NCBI GenBank assembly: GCA_946699065.1
Contig: CAMPDV010000147.1
Span: forward strand, 434,001-498,000
Direction: 5' to 3'
Source of the DNA: Loxodes magnus
Lineage: Eukaryota; Ciliophora; Karyorelictea; Loxodida; Loxodidae
Length of the DNA: 64,000 nucleotides
Under the pieces are notes generated by a model. That model was not told the DNA's origin. It ran no database searches and saw only the letters and a list, made by a program, of their open reading frames with translations. The position numbers were made by a program, and so were the translations under genes. Shown here one piece after another: positions 25,198 to 37,800 of the stretch; position 1 is the stretch's first letter; each line of letters starts with the position of its first letter.

Positions 25198-28100
25198 AAC
25201 AACAAAAATTTTAAAATTTTCTTTTTTCATAATAATTAAAATATTAAAAGCTCTTAAAGGCATAAAAATAAAATATTCTCAATCATATCTGGCTAATAAA
25301 GAGATTGAGTTACCAATTTAATAATTAATAGATATAATAACAATAAAAGAAATAAATGTATTAATTTAAAATTTTATAACCATTTAAGATTAAGCCATTC
25401 TAAAATATTAAATATTCCTTTATTTAAGCATAGAAGGTAAATAAAATTCATAAATCTTCAATTATTTCATAAATGAAAGCTAGTTATTTTTTTGAGTCTA
25501 TAAGAATTGATATCAATATACTTAACTTAAAGTACAAATAAACCTTTTTATTAATTTATAGTTGTATTAGATAAAATCATAATGGATTTTTATTCTTTAA
25601 TTAAGAAAAAGGAGAAAAAATGAAATAATTAAAAAGTTAAGATTAAATTAAATTAATTAAATAAAGAAATAATAAGATACTAATATATCATATCTAATAA
25701 GAGAAGCATTTATTAGAAGTTGAATCAACTTAAATAATAAAAAATAAGATGATTTAGAGCTTATTGCTTTATATAGAGTTTTAAATCTTTATATTTATAT
25801 TTAAGATAGATTTCTTAATAAATAAATGATTTTTTTTATTTATTTTATAGAAGCAAATTATATAAAATTATTAAAGTTTCTTAAAGTATAATAGTTTATA
25901 AAATTAAAAAAATAATATTAAATCAAAAGAATAATAAATAGCTGATATGTACAATATCAGCCAAACACAAACTTAATAATTAAAGATACTTAAATCATGT
26001 TTTGATTCTTAAAAATTTTAAAAGCAGCATTCTTTTTAAAATTTAACTGAAAATGAAATTAGCTTTTCTAAAATTTAGTTAAACAATTCCTATTACATTT
26101 TATATAAATAAATTAAAAGTTATAAAAAATATTAGTTTATGATAATCTCAAAGGAGCTGGGCTTCTCAATAAAATTAATTTGTAGAAAATAAATAAAAAA
26201 CCAGACTCGATATAAAATTCCGAATTAAACTAGAAATTAAAAGACAAGAGAGATTTAAATCTCTTATTAAATAAAAAAATAAATTTTTTAATTAATCTAA
26301 AAGTTTTTTTCATAAAATCATTTAAATTTTAAATATTTTACTATTATCTAACTTTTCTTAAGTTAAACATTTTTTAAATTTAGTCTTTAAAACCTAGAAA
26401 ATGCTTAATTTCGCAAATAATAAGTTAAAGACTTAATTAAAAAAACAATTTAATATAATTAAAAATTAAAAGTTATATATGTTTTATATTTCATCCAATA
26501 AAAGTAAATTTTTTAGAATTTATTAGACGATAATCTATATCATGTGGAAAGATTAAAGGAATAAATAGATTTATATAGTTATTTTTATATAATTAATTAA
26601 TTAATTTAAGAAAGATACAAATAGATAATACAACTAGCAATTTGGTTAAGTATCAACTTAAATTATAAGAAGAGCATTTAGAAATAGTAAGCAACAAAAT
26701 ATATTTAATGGAAAAATTAAGGAAAATTAATAAAAACATTTAATTAGAATAAATAAAAATTAAAAATAACTTTAAATTTATAATATTTAGAAAAAAATAG
26801 TTTCAAGAAGATAAAGAGAATTTAGTTAAAAGAATAGATCTGATATAAAAAGGATTTTTAAGCTAAATTGTATAATTTATAACTAAATAAAGCAGGAAAT
26901 TATTTTAAATTTAAGTAATTAGTTCATATTTATAATTTAAATATATTGTAAAAAATTTACTAAAGGATTAATAATAAAATTCAAAAGACTAATAATTTTC
27001 ATTTATCAATTTAAATAATAATAAACTTTATTTTATTCGCTAAACCTATGAGCTATCTTTAAAAAATTAAAAAATAATTTCTTATAAAAAATTTAATAAT
27101 TTAAACTTAAAAAATTTAAAAATAAAAGTATTTTATATGCATAAATTATTAATTTATAGATATAATAAAAATTTAATAATAAAGACATCAAGAATACCTT
27201 CATACATTTCGATTTATTAAAAGGATTCTTTATTTTCTATATTTTGGTTTAGAAAATTAAATAATACTTAATGAAGAAAGATTTATTAAAAAGTTGGAAA
27301 AAAGTGAAGAATTATAAATAAAGAAAAAGTAATAATTTAATTGTAGAATTATTAGAGTGCTTATTCAAAATATAGAATTATCTAATATCATTTCAAGAAC
27401 TTAAATGAAGTTTAATTGCTAGACTTATCAGCTTTATTTTATTTAACTAGAGTTATATGACTTATCATTAATCAAATGAAGGGGAAAAGTTAATTTTCAG
27501 ACAGAAAGTAATAATAATTTTTCCTTTGAAAAATTAGTTTTTATGGTTTAAAAACTTAATTTCTAAAAATAACTATTTTAAGCTTTTAAAATTTATTGAT
27601 CTCAACTAAGATAATTTAATCTTAGCTCCAAAAGCGTATTTGACTTAAAATTATCACGATTATTTATAAATAAAATGTTGCTCAAATTGAAACTTAAAAA
27701 TAGCCTAAGAAACAGAATTTTTTATTAATTTAAATCTTTCTTTCCCAAAGATTATATAATTATTTACTAACACTTAAATAAATCTAAATTAAAAAATATC
27801 TAATTTATCCCTTTTTTATCAATTCTATGCTAAGTGTTAGATTTCTTAAAAATGTATATAGCTTATTATAATCTTTTAATCATATCTAGAGATAAATATA
27901 TCTAACTTTCACAATATTATTATCTATCTAAATTTTTGATTTATCATTCTTTGTTTTTGAGCTTCACTTTTTACATATAGCGAATCCTTAAATGCTTTAC
28001 TTCAATTTGATAATACCATCAGCCTAGATTTTTAGGTTATAAAAATATTAAAAAGGATAATAATAAAACTTAGACTTAAATTTAAATTTTAGTAGTAAGT

Positions 28101-28300
28101 CCAATTATAACTATCTAATAAACTTATTATACTTTTAAATTATTAAATACACTCTTAATATAGATAATCTTTTTTCTACTTAGATATATTCTGCTTTTTT
28201 AAATTCTAACTAGCTATTTATAAAATCTATAAAGAAAATTATTTTATTTGTGCTAGTAGATTAAGTTTTTGTTCTTTATAAAGCTTTAAATAATAAAAAG
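25198..28300. other. AT-rich intergenic region
   Basis: About 3.1 kb. An open frame near 27,270-27,840 is long but has no recognisable motif and no composition break, so I do not call it. Confidence 0.5.
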
Positions 28301-30199
28301 ATGTAAGAGGATTTAAAGTGTATTGCTTGCTAAAGTTAAATTACTTCCTTGGCTGAAAACCAATTACCTCAAATATAAAATTTCTTTATTTGCTAAAAAT
28401 GCTCTGAAAATCAATTATAAACGCATAAATAAAGTGAATGCAGTTAATGCTAAAATTGCCTAGATTGTGACTACAGACAAAAGGAGGATCTAGATGGTAA
28501 AAATATTCTTAATGAAGCAAAAAATGAAGAGATAAAGTTTTAGTAAAATATGCAAAATTTGAAAGATCAGTGTAATATTCTTATAGAACTAAAGCAAAAA
28601 GTAGTCAACTTATAGAATTAAATTTAGGCTAAAGTTCATAATTGAGTAACAAAGGTTTTATTTTAGTAGAGTGACTAATATTAAGATTAGCTAAACAATT
28701 TAATTTCTTATCTCGAGCAAAGATAAACTTAAATTAAATTAAATTAATAATAAGAAAATAAAGAGCTGAATCTTAAATCTTTTGATATAGATAATTTTAT
28801 TGAAATAGAATCACTTGAAAGTTTAAAAGAAAAAGGAAAATCTGAAATAAAAAAGTTAGAATAAATAGAGCAAAATTTAATATATTTAGTTGACTAATCT
28901 TATGAAACTTTGAATAGTTATGAAGGAGAATTTTTAAAAGGTAAAAAGCATGGTTTTGGAATACAAAAGTATAAAGATGGAAGTAGATATGAGGGATAAT
29001 GAGTAGAAGATTAAAAATGAGGAAGAGGAATTTACTATTATTCTAATGAAGATATTTATGAAGGGGAATTCCAATTCGATTAGAAACATGGATATGGAGA
29101 ATATAAGTTCAAAGATGGAAGAATATATAAAGGAAAGTATACATTTAATATGATTCAAGAAAAAGGTATTATGCAATATCAGAATGGGGATATTTATGAG
29201 GGAGAATTTTCCTAAGGACTAAGAAATGGATATGGTATATATTAATTTAAAGACGGTAGAAAATATGAAGGGTAATATGTAAGTAATTGAATGTAAGGTA
29301 AAGGAATTATTTATTTAGAAAACAAAAAATAGTATGAAGGAGAGTTCTTTAAAGGTTATAAGCATGGATTTGGAATTTAAATCTAAATGGACGGTAGCCG
29401 TTATGAAGGTTAATTTGTCGAAAATTGAATGTCGGGTAAAGGACGCATGGTTTATGACAGCGGAGATTTATATGAAGGGGAATATAGACAAGGTTTAAAG
29501 CATGGGTATGGAGTTTTTAAATGAAAGGAAGGAATTAAATATGAAGGGTTTTGAAAAGAAGACACAAAATGAGGAAAAGGAAAAGAATATTATGATAATG
29601 GAAATTTTTATGAAGGAGACTTTTGAAGAGGTAATTTTCATGGATAAGGAATATTTTCGTGAAAAGATGGAAGAATTTATGAAGGATAATTTTAAGAAGG
29701 TAAAAGATAAGGCAAAGGAATTGAGCATTGTCCAAATGGTGATATATATGAAGGAAAATACTTTAATGACTGCTTTCACGGTTATGGAATTTATATATGA
29801 TAGGATAAAAGAAAATATGAAGGATAGTTTGAAGAAAATAAAGTAAAAGGTAAAGGAACTTTATACATACCAAATGGAGATGTTTATGAAGGAGATTTTC
29901 AGCAAGGCAAAAAACATGGAAATGGACTTTATAGATAATCTGATGGAACTATTTACGAAGGATAATTTTAAGATGGCAAAAAATAAGGAAAAGGAAAATT
30001 AACTTATGCTAATGGGGATATTTTTGAAGGAACATTCGAATAAAATTTATAACATGGATTTGGTCTATTAAAATGCAAGGATGGAAGATGTTATGAAGGA
30101 TAATATTCCATGGGAAAAAGAAATGGAAAGTTTACTTATACAAGCGAAAGTGGTTAATAGGAAGAATAGCTTTGGGAAAACGATGCTAAGATTTAGTGA
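28301..30199 (+). CDS. Zinc-finger / coiled-coil / MORN-repeat protein
   Basis: A 632-residue frame from ATG at 28301 to TGA at 30197. Residues 7-56 hold a Cys/His cluster (C7, C10, C31, C34, H42, C47, C50, C53, C56), like a B-box or RING-type zinc finger. Residues about 60-205 form a Gln/Glu/Lys-rich coiled coil. From about residue 207 to 625 there are 18 consecutive MORN repeats of 23 residues (Y-E-G-x-(F/W/Y) ... G-x-G). MORN proteins bind membranes or scaffold cortical structures; the zinc finger with coiled coil suggests an oligomeric scaffold. Many MORN Trp residues are TGA; the last sense TGA (29798) lies 133 codons before the stop. Several reading frames on both strands appear open here only as shadows of the repeats. 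Confidence 0.93.
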
Positions 30200-30731
30200 A
30201 ATAAACTGTAAAAAACTAAATAAACAAATAATCTTATTTAAAACTATAATAATCTATATAAAGTTTATAAATAAGCAAGCAAAATTGTTTATTACAAAGA
30301 TAAAATATAAAGAACTGGTTTAATATTTAAAATCTTTAAAATAAATAAATAAATATATTAATTTATTTGAATTTATGAAAAATTAGTTTTAATATACTCT
30401 AAAATTATATATAGCAAGAGAGAACTGCAAATTATTAATATCAATTGATGGTTCTATAGGCAAATGTAATAAAATTTTATTTTTTTATTTGTTAAATCTT
30501 TAAATTTAAGATACATGTAGTTTAAAGCTTATTAAATATTTTAAAATTTATCAAATAAAATAAATTTTATTTTTAAGCTTTAATAATGGTTCTCACTTAC
30601 AAAAGTATAAAGAGAAACAAAGATAAAGTTTATTAAGATGGTATTCAAATGATTAGAGCTTTTGAATTTATAAAGTTTATATTCTTCTTAATTAATTATA
30701 TTAATACTTTTCATTTATAATAAAGTAACTA
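30200..30731. other. AT-rich spacer
   Basis: No gene seen between the MORN gene and the tRNA. Confidence 0.5.
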
Positions 30732-30803
30732 AGCGGGGTAGCGCAGTGGAAGCGCGCTGAGCCCATAACCCAGAGGTCGGTAGATCGAAACTACTCTTCG
30801 CTA
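30732..30803 (+). tRNA. Initiator tRNA-Met-like gene, weakened copy
   Basis: Nearly identical to 12637-12708. One change (CTGAG for CTGGG) breaks one of the three G-C pairs that mark initiator tRNAs. A second change turns an acceptor pair into G-T. The T-run terminator is kept. It may be a recent duplicate beginning to decay. Confidence 0.85.
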
Positions 30804-31871
30804 TTTTTATATGTATATGAAATAATTTATATAACTTAAATAATTAAAGCCATTTAATAATTTCTTTATATAATCATTAGAACTAAAGCTATTTATTAGT
30901 CTATTTGAAATTAAAGTTTCCTAACTTTTTATAGCAATATTATAAGTATATGCACTTTATAATCCTTCAATTATTATAATCTACATTTCTTATTAATATT
31001 AAATAAAGGTATCATTCCATTAAATTAAAAAGGCTATCTTAGTTTGTTTGTTGCTCTAAAAGGACTTAAATTAATTAATATTCATAAGTACTAAGAATTT
31101 AGATTTCTAAATATAATAAAATTTATTTTAAGAGAATAAAAAGTATAGCAGCTTTATACGTACTTTAACACAATTACAGGGAATGTTTTAAACAGAGATT
31201 GAAAGAAATGATTATAAGTGAGTTTGTTTAATCTAGTTACTAAGACTAAAGTCTAAATGTTTTAATTATTCTTAATTATTTCTTTAAATACATTTAACTA
31301 TTAATTCTTTAATTACTTTTAGAGCTTTAGCTTCTTAAAATTTAAATTTATTAGCCTTTAGACAAAATCACTTAACTAGAGGTAATTTGTTAATTATTTA
31401 TTCTAAAGAATGAATTAGAAATTATTTTCCAACTAGTCTATCTTTAGCTGTCTCCTAAAAGTTCTATTATAATAAAAGTTATATAGTCCTAAGTTATTTT
31501 AATTAAAGCTTAGACTTTAGTATAGATGTATTAATAACACTTAGAAATGATTTAACTTAGGATTGTATTAAGATATATAAGCATTAATTATAACTTTATT
31601 AAAAGCTCTCTATTTATTACACTATCTCTCCTTTATCTCTTCATTAGCTTTATATTATTATTTATCTGGGTAACCTTAACTAAATTATTTAGATAGTGAC
31701 TAAAATAAATGTAAGATTTATAAGTAGAGCAATAATTTGTGTTATAGCTGATTTAATATATTAAAGATAAGTAGTTGGTATGCTTTAAGTTAAATAAAGG
31801 ATAAAATAATAGTAGGTATATTAAATTTAATATACCTTAAGTCTAAGTATAGATATTAGCTTTATAATTAA
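30804..31871. other. AT-rich intergenic region
   Basis: Upstream flank of the giant surface-protein gene. No gene seen. Confidence 0.5.
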
Positions 31872-34800
31872 ATGGCTATGTATAGCTTTTCTATTTTATC
31901 TGTTTATTCTTTACTTTTTATTATTGCTTATTTAGACCCTTCAGCTTCTTTAACCTATTTAGATAGATCTAGAGAATTATCTCAATATAACCAGGCTTGT
32001 CGTTTGTTTGATTTCAGATCGTTTGGATTTCCCTATAAAGGATATAGTGCAACTGTTTAAAGAGATCCATAAGATAATAGTCAAGATAAGCATTTACCTT
32101 TCGGGCTTTCCTGCTAAATTGGAAGTTTGGGAAGATGTAGCTTTTGAATGCTAAATAACGGAATTTGTGATTGATAATGTTAAGTTTCTGAATGTGGTTA
32201 CGATTGAAAGGATTGCTCAGACTGGTGTAGTAATAAGTAGTGCAGCATAAATTATTTTAACTATAATGAACTTTAGAATTGTAAAGACTAAAGCTGCTTG
32301 CATCCTTGTAACTTAATAGTAATTTTTTAATTTAGAATTCCAATCCTTGCTCTTAAGAAATGATAGGAGATAATTTATGTCACTTTTAGTGCTTCAACTA
32401 TCAAAATAAATTTGATAGATCAGATTGCTGCTTTGCGTTGACTAGATGCACTCCTAACCTTATTAAAAATTAAAAGTGTGATTGAGAATGCTTAAATCCA
32501 ATGTGTATTTCCTTTGAAATTCCTGACTGTGAAATTGACTGCTTAAACTCTTCTGGAAAATAATGCACTAAAGATAAAATAGATAATGGTATCTGTGATA
32601 AAGAGTGCTTATATCATTAATGTGGTTGAGATGCTATGGACTGCTTGGAAGAAGATAGCTAGAATAAGCCTTACAATGAAGGAGCTTAATTAAAATCTTC
32701 TCCTTTCTGCTCGCCTGGATGTTTAAATGAAAAAAACTTTAAATAGTAAGTAGGCGATAAATACTGTGATTTAGCTTGTATGACAGAGAGTTGTGACTGA
32801 GACAAAGGAGATTGTTGCGGATAAGAAATAACAATAACTGACTAAAAGACTAAAGAGTAATAAACATTTCCAGTTACTACTTGCTTCACTAAATATGAAG
32901 GCAATTCATTTATAGAAAACGATGGAATTTTTGATCCTTAGTGTTACATTCCTATGTGTGCAAGCGACCCTAGATAAATTACTACTTGGCTTGATTTCAA
33001 TGATACGGAATTTCTTTCTGGCAGTCTAAATTAATTATATCCAACATAAATATGAAAACCTGCAAGCATTTTAAATGGGTTCTGTGATAAAAACTATGAG
33101 ACTGATTGAAATGATTGTACTGAAAGTTCTATTAAAAGCCTAACTTATTGTAATACAGAAGCATAGAAATGAAACTGTAATTGAAATATGATAGCAAATA
33201 ATGTTTGTGATAAAGTTTGCTTTGATTTTTATAGCAGAAATGGATAGTGCAAAAATGATGGAAATGATTGTTAAGAATGTCTCACAATCAATTAAAATTG
33301 CATAGACAGCTAAGCTAATTCCATTTGTGACATTCTATGTTATAATCAACCTTGCAATTGAGATGGTGGAGATTGTAAGCCTTGCATAGAAAAAGGTTGC
33401 AAAATAGAATAAATAGGGGATGGAATTTTATAAGAGGAATGCTATTATGAAGAATGCTTTTTTGATAATAATTAGAATGGAAATAATGATTATTAAAACT
33501 GCATTGCTACTGGCTGTTCTATTGAAAAATTAAGAAATGATAAATATGATACAGAATGCGACAACTAGTAATGTAATTATGATTCCATAGGAAAATAATG
33601 TAGAAATATACTGGAATAAAATAACTTATTTGAATAATGCATTATTTAAAACTAGAAATGTAAATTATAAGAATGCTAAAAATTCAACGAATGCTAGCTT
33701 AAATGCTAAAATTAAATTTGTACAGGGATAGATTTATAGAGCTATGATAATGCGATGATTGGAGACGGAAATTGTGATTAATAATTACTAACTTTTTCAT
33801 GTAACTTTGATGGGCTAGATTGCTGCAATGATGCATTTATTTAAACATGCAAAAATTTGGGTTTAGCATTAGATAATTTTTGTAATAATGGTATTTAAAG
33901 CGATTACGATTGCAATAAAGCAGTTTGCGGCTTCGATAATGTTCAATGTTGTTATTATGAAACTTCAACCAGAGATAAATATGAAAGCTTTCCTTGCCAT
34001 CCAGAGTTGATTAATAATGGAATTTGCAATCCATAATGTTAAATAGAATCTTGCTGAATGGATGGATTAGATTGTAGTGATTGTAGTTTAACTCTTTGCT
34101 TAGATACAAATTTCTTAGGAAATTACATTTACAATGCAAAATGTTTCATTTCAGTGTGTTACTTTGATACTCATCCTAGAGTGATGGAAATATTTAAAAA
34201 TGATGTTACTTAGTACATTTATTTTAGTGACTTATGCTTAGCCAAGTATTAAGGAGATAAAAGTTGGAATATTGTGATGCAACTCTTAGATGAATATTAT
34301 TGTGAAGATTGATGCAATGTGATAGAATGTAACTACTGTAATACGCATTGCAAATGTAGCAAGCCTAATCAAGTTGATATTGAATATATGCAGTAATTAT
34401 TTTAAGAATCTGATTAGTGAATTTTAGTTAATCTTTTACAAGAATAAATATGCAACCCTAATTTATTGGGAAATAATATATGCGATTAAGAATGCTATTC
34501 TAAAGACTGTGATTGAGATAACTATGATTGTGTTTGCTATGAAAGTGAAGGGGAATATTGTATTAACTTTATGAAGTAAAATATGGTTTGTGATTAGATT
34601 TGTAATAACAAAGATTGTGATTTTGATAGTAAAGATTGCTGCTAAATTACAAATAATTAAAACTATTAAATTCTAGATGCCTTAGGAAATGGTATATGCT
34701 AAATAAGTTGTATGTCTTTTAATTGAGACAGTTAAGATAATTTTAATACTAATATTCTTCCTCAAGGAAAGCCAGATTGTATGCTTTATATTAAACTTCC

Positions 34801-37800
34801 TCATAGTCCATCAATTCAATATAGCTTGACTTTTGATGAAGCATTTAAGAGAATTCAAAACAATGACTATGCTGTCTATAGTGGAAATTGTCCATAAGAA
34901 TGCTTTTAATAAAACTAAGAAACTAATATTGAAGGGAAGTTTCTAAGGAACATAGGAACATAGTATAACTTTGATTAAAGGTGGGAAAGCTATATAAATT
35001 ATAGCAAATCTTAGTCTTAATTTTAATGCTATTAATGAGACGCTGGATATGAAAAATGTATGACTAAAGAATGTCTTTATGATGGAGCTGATTGTTCTTA
35101 TCTAGGTATAAGAAATAATGAATAAACATTACTTAATTTTGATAAGAATGGAAAGCCAATTCTATAATGTCATCCTTTTTGCTCAGCTTGTTATTAAACT
35201 ACATAAGAATAAGATAATTATCCAAAGTATTGGAATTGCTGATATTGTAATGAAGGATTTTATAGAATCAATTCATTTTGTATGGATGCTTGTCCAGCTG
35301 GATTTACTGAAAATATAGAAGATCCAAATGATCCTAAATGTGTAAAAGAAAATGATATAACTACTCTAGAAAATCCTTAAATCATTTATGTTACTAATTT
35401 AAAATTCCCTTTACCTTCATTTACTAAAAATGCAGTCTAATATACTTTTTGTGATGAAGCTAATCATTAGCAGCCTAACAGTCTATAAGACTTTAATGCT
35501 ACAAATTATCAACCAGGATGTATTATTTATAAAGGATTAGGAACATTTTAACGTCCTTATTTAACATTAGCTGAGGCACTAACAGAGGGAGTTTAGAAAA
35601 ATTATGTCTAAATACTTTTATCTAAAGGAACTCATTTACTAGAAGAATTAAAAGAAGGAAAAAGTAGTATGGCTTCTGAAGATCCTACTAAGTATTTTCT
35701 GCTACAAAAATAATGAAAAGAAAAGAGAAATAAATATAAAAGTTTTAAGCAAGTTACTATATCAACTTTATACTGTGACGATTATCATACAAATCAAACC
35801 TCTAATTTAATTATTTGTCTATCCAATTAAAAAGAAAGAGCTTAAATATAATTCATGCGAACAGATATTTAGCTAACAGTATACAAAGGGCATTTGTAAT
35901 TTGATAATGTTATTTTAGAAATGAGTACTCTGATAAAAAATGCTATAATAAAATAAGCTTATTGCTAATAAAATATTTAATGAGCCTGTAATTTTTGCCC
36001 TCAAGGATAATATTTTAAAGATAATCCTTTTTTATTACAAGATGAATATGGTTTCTTCTGAACTTTCTAAGTAAACACCTCTTAGTTTCCTTTTACAGTA
36101 AATGCGGAATGTGACAGAAATACAAATTCTTTAATAAAAATTATTCAAGGAAAGTTAAGTTTAAATAATGTGTGATTTCATAAATTCGCTAGAAGACACT
36201 ATAACTACATTGAATGTTAATCTTGTGATTTAGAGTTTAACAATACAGATTTTTAGTTCCTTGATTCATCTAGTTATTTTGTTAATATGTATTGTGCATA
36301 GGAGCAAGATTAATTTGATTGTGGGAGTTTGATATTTAATAAAGGGTCAGTTAGTGAAATGAGTAATTTTCATTATTTAATTCTTGAAAATTATAAAGAA
36401 TCTGTTACTAGATAATAATTTCCAGGGTTTTTAAAAGCAAATTAGACAAAGCTTATATACATAAACAATGTTACTTTTACTAAAAATTACATAAGATCTA
36501 ATCTAATTAACTTTACCTTTGATGAAATAGATGCTTTGCTTTTTATTCAAAACTGCTAGTAGTTAAAATTGCTAAATTCAGTGTTTTATAGGAATGTAGC
36601 ATATAGATCTACTATCATCAAAATAACTTATCCTAAAAGATTCTAGACAGAGTATCAACTACTTTAGCATGTTTTTATAGATAACTGTACTTTTTAAGAG
36701 AACTTTGCTAGTAGAAATGGAAGTGTAGGACTTTACTTTATATTTACAGAGGATATTCCTAACATTCTTATTAGCAATTCTAAATTCTTATATAATACTG
36801 GAGATTTTTATTCAGATTATAACTAAACTGATAATACAGATATTTGATGGCAATTTGCTACTCCTTCTGCAATAGTAATGAGTTATGATTATGGAGCTTT
36901 CTTCAAATTAACTAAAGAGTAAATTTTAGTAGACCGTTTAAAGTAATTGAATATAAGCAATTGCTAGTTTAGTTATAACTTTATAAGTTCCATAATTTGA
37001 GTAGTAAAGTACAGAAATGTTTATTTGCTTAATAACACTTTTGATCATAATTAAGGATATTCAGAAGATCATTTCCGTAGATATTCTCCTATAGGAAAGG
37101 TTATCATGAACTACACTGAACTTTATGATACTTTCAAGGCTTTAAAAGCTTAATCAGCTTTTGATTTGGATTCTGATTCAATAAATGAATTGATTATATA
37201 AAAATAAAAAGGTTAGGTTAGTAGCTTTTTTGGAGTAGTTTGCTTAATAGATAGTGGATAAGTAACTGTTTTTGATGAAGATTTTAACTAATTCACTTAT
37301 TTAGAAAAAGTAGTTATTTAAAACTGTAACTTTTCATAAAACTGGCTATTTGTTAATGATTGGTTTATAAATAATGTAGTTTTCTCAGTTTATTAATTTG
37401 TTAGCTCTGAAGTTTTTTTATTTTCAGTCTAAAGTTTTAAAATGATTGATTGCTAAATATCCAATAATTTAAATGAGCGTGGAGGTGGAGTCATAATATA
37501 ATGAGCTAAGGAAGTAACGCTAGATAGACTAGTAATATAAAATAACTAAAATATGTATCCTCAAATTTAAATTAAGTTCTGAAGTTAGTTATAAATAACT
37601 AACTCTATTTTTGTAAATACTAGTATATATCAAAGTAAAAATTAGGATTTAGACTATAGCAACTTTATATTTTTCATAAAGGATTCTAATTCTTTAGATT
37701 ATTAAGCTTCTACAATTTCACTTTTAATTGAAAATACTACCTTTGCTTACAATAAGGCGAAATTAGTTCCTGCTGATTTTAGTGTTATAAATGATGATAG

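Noticed and set aside
27270..27840. Plus-strand open frame of about 190 codons
   Set aside because: With TAA and TAG as sense, frames this long are common by chance in AT-rich DNA. No motif, composition change or homology is visible.
29495..29846. Several open frames on both strands inside the MORN gene
   Set aside because: They are shadows of the repeat array; the frame from 28301 with TGA as Trp explains the whole region.
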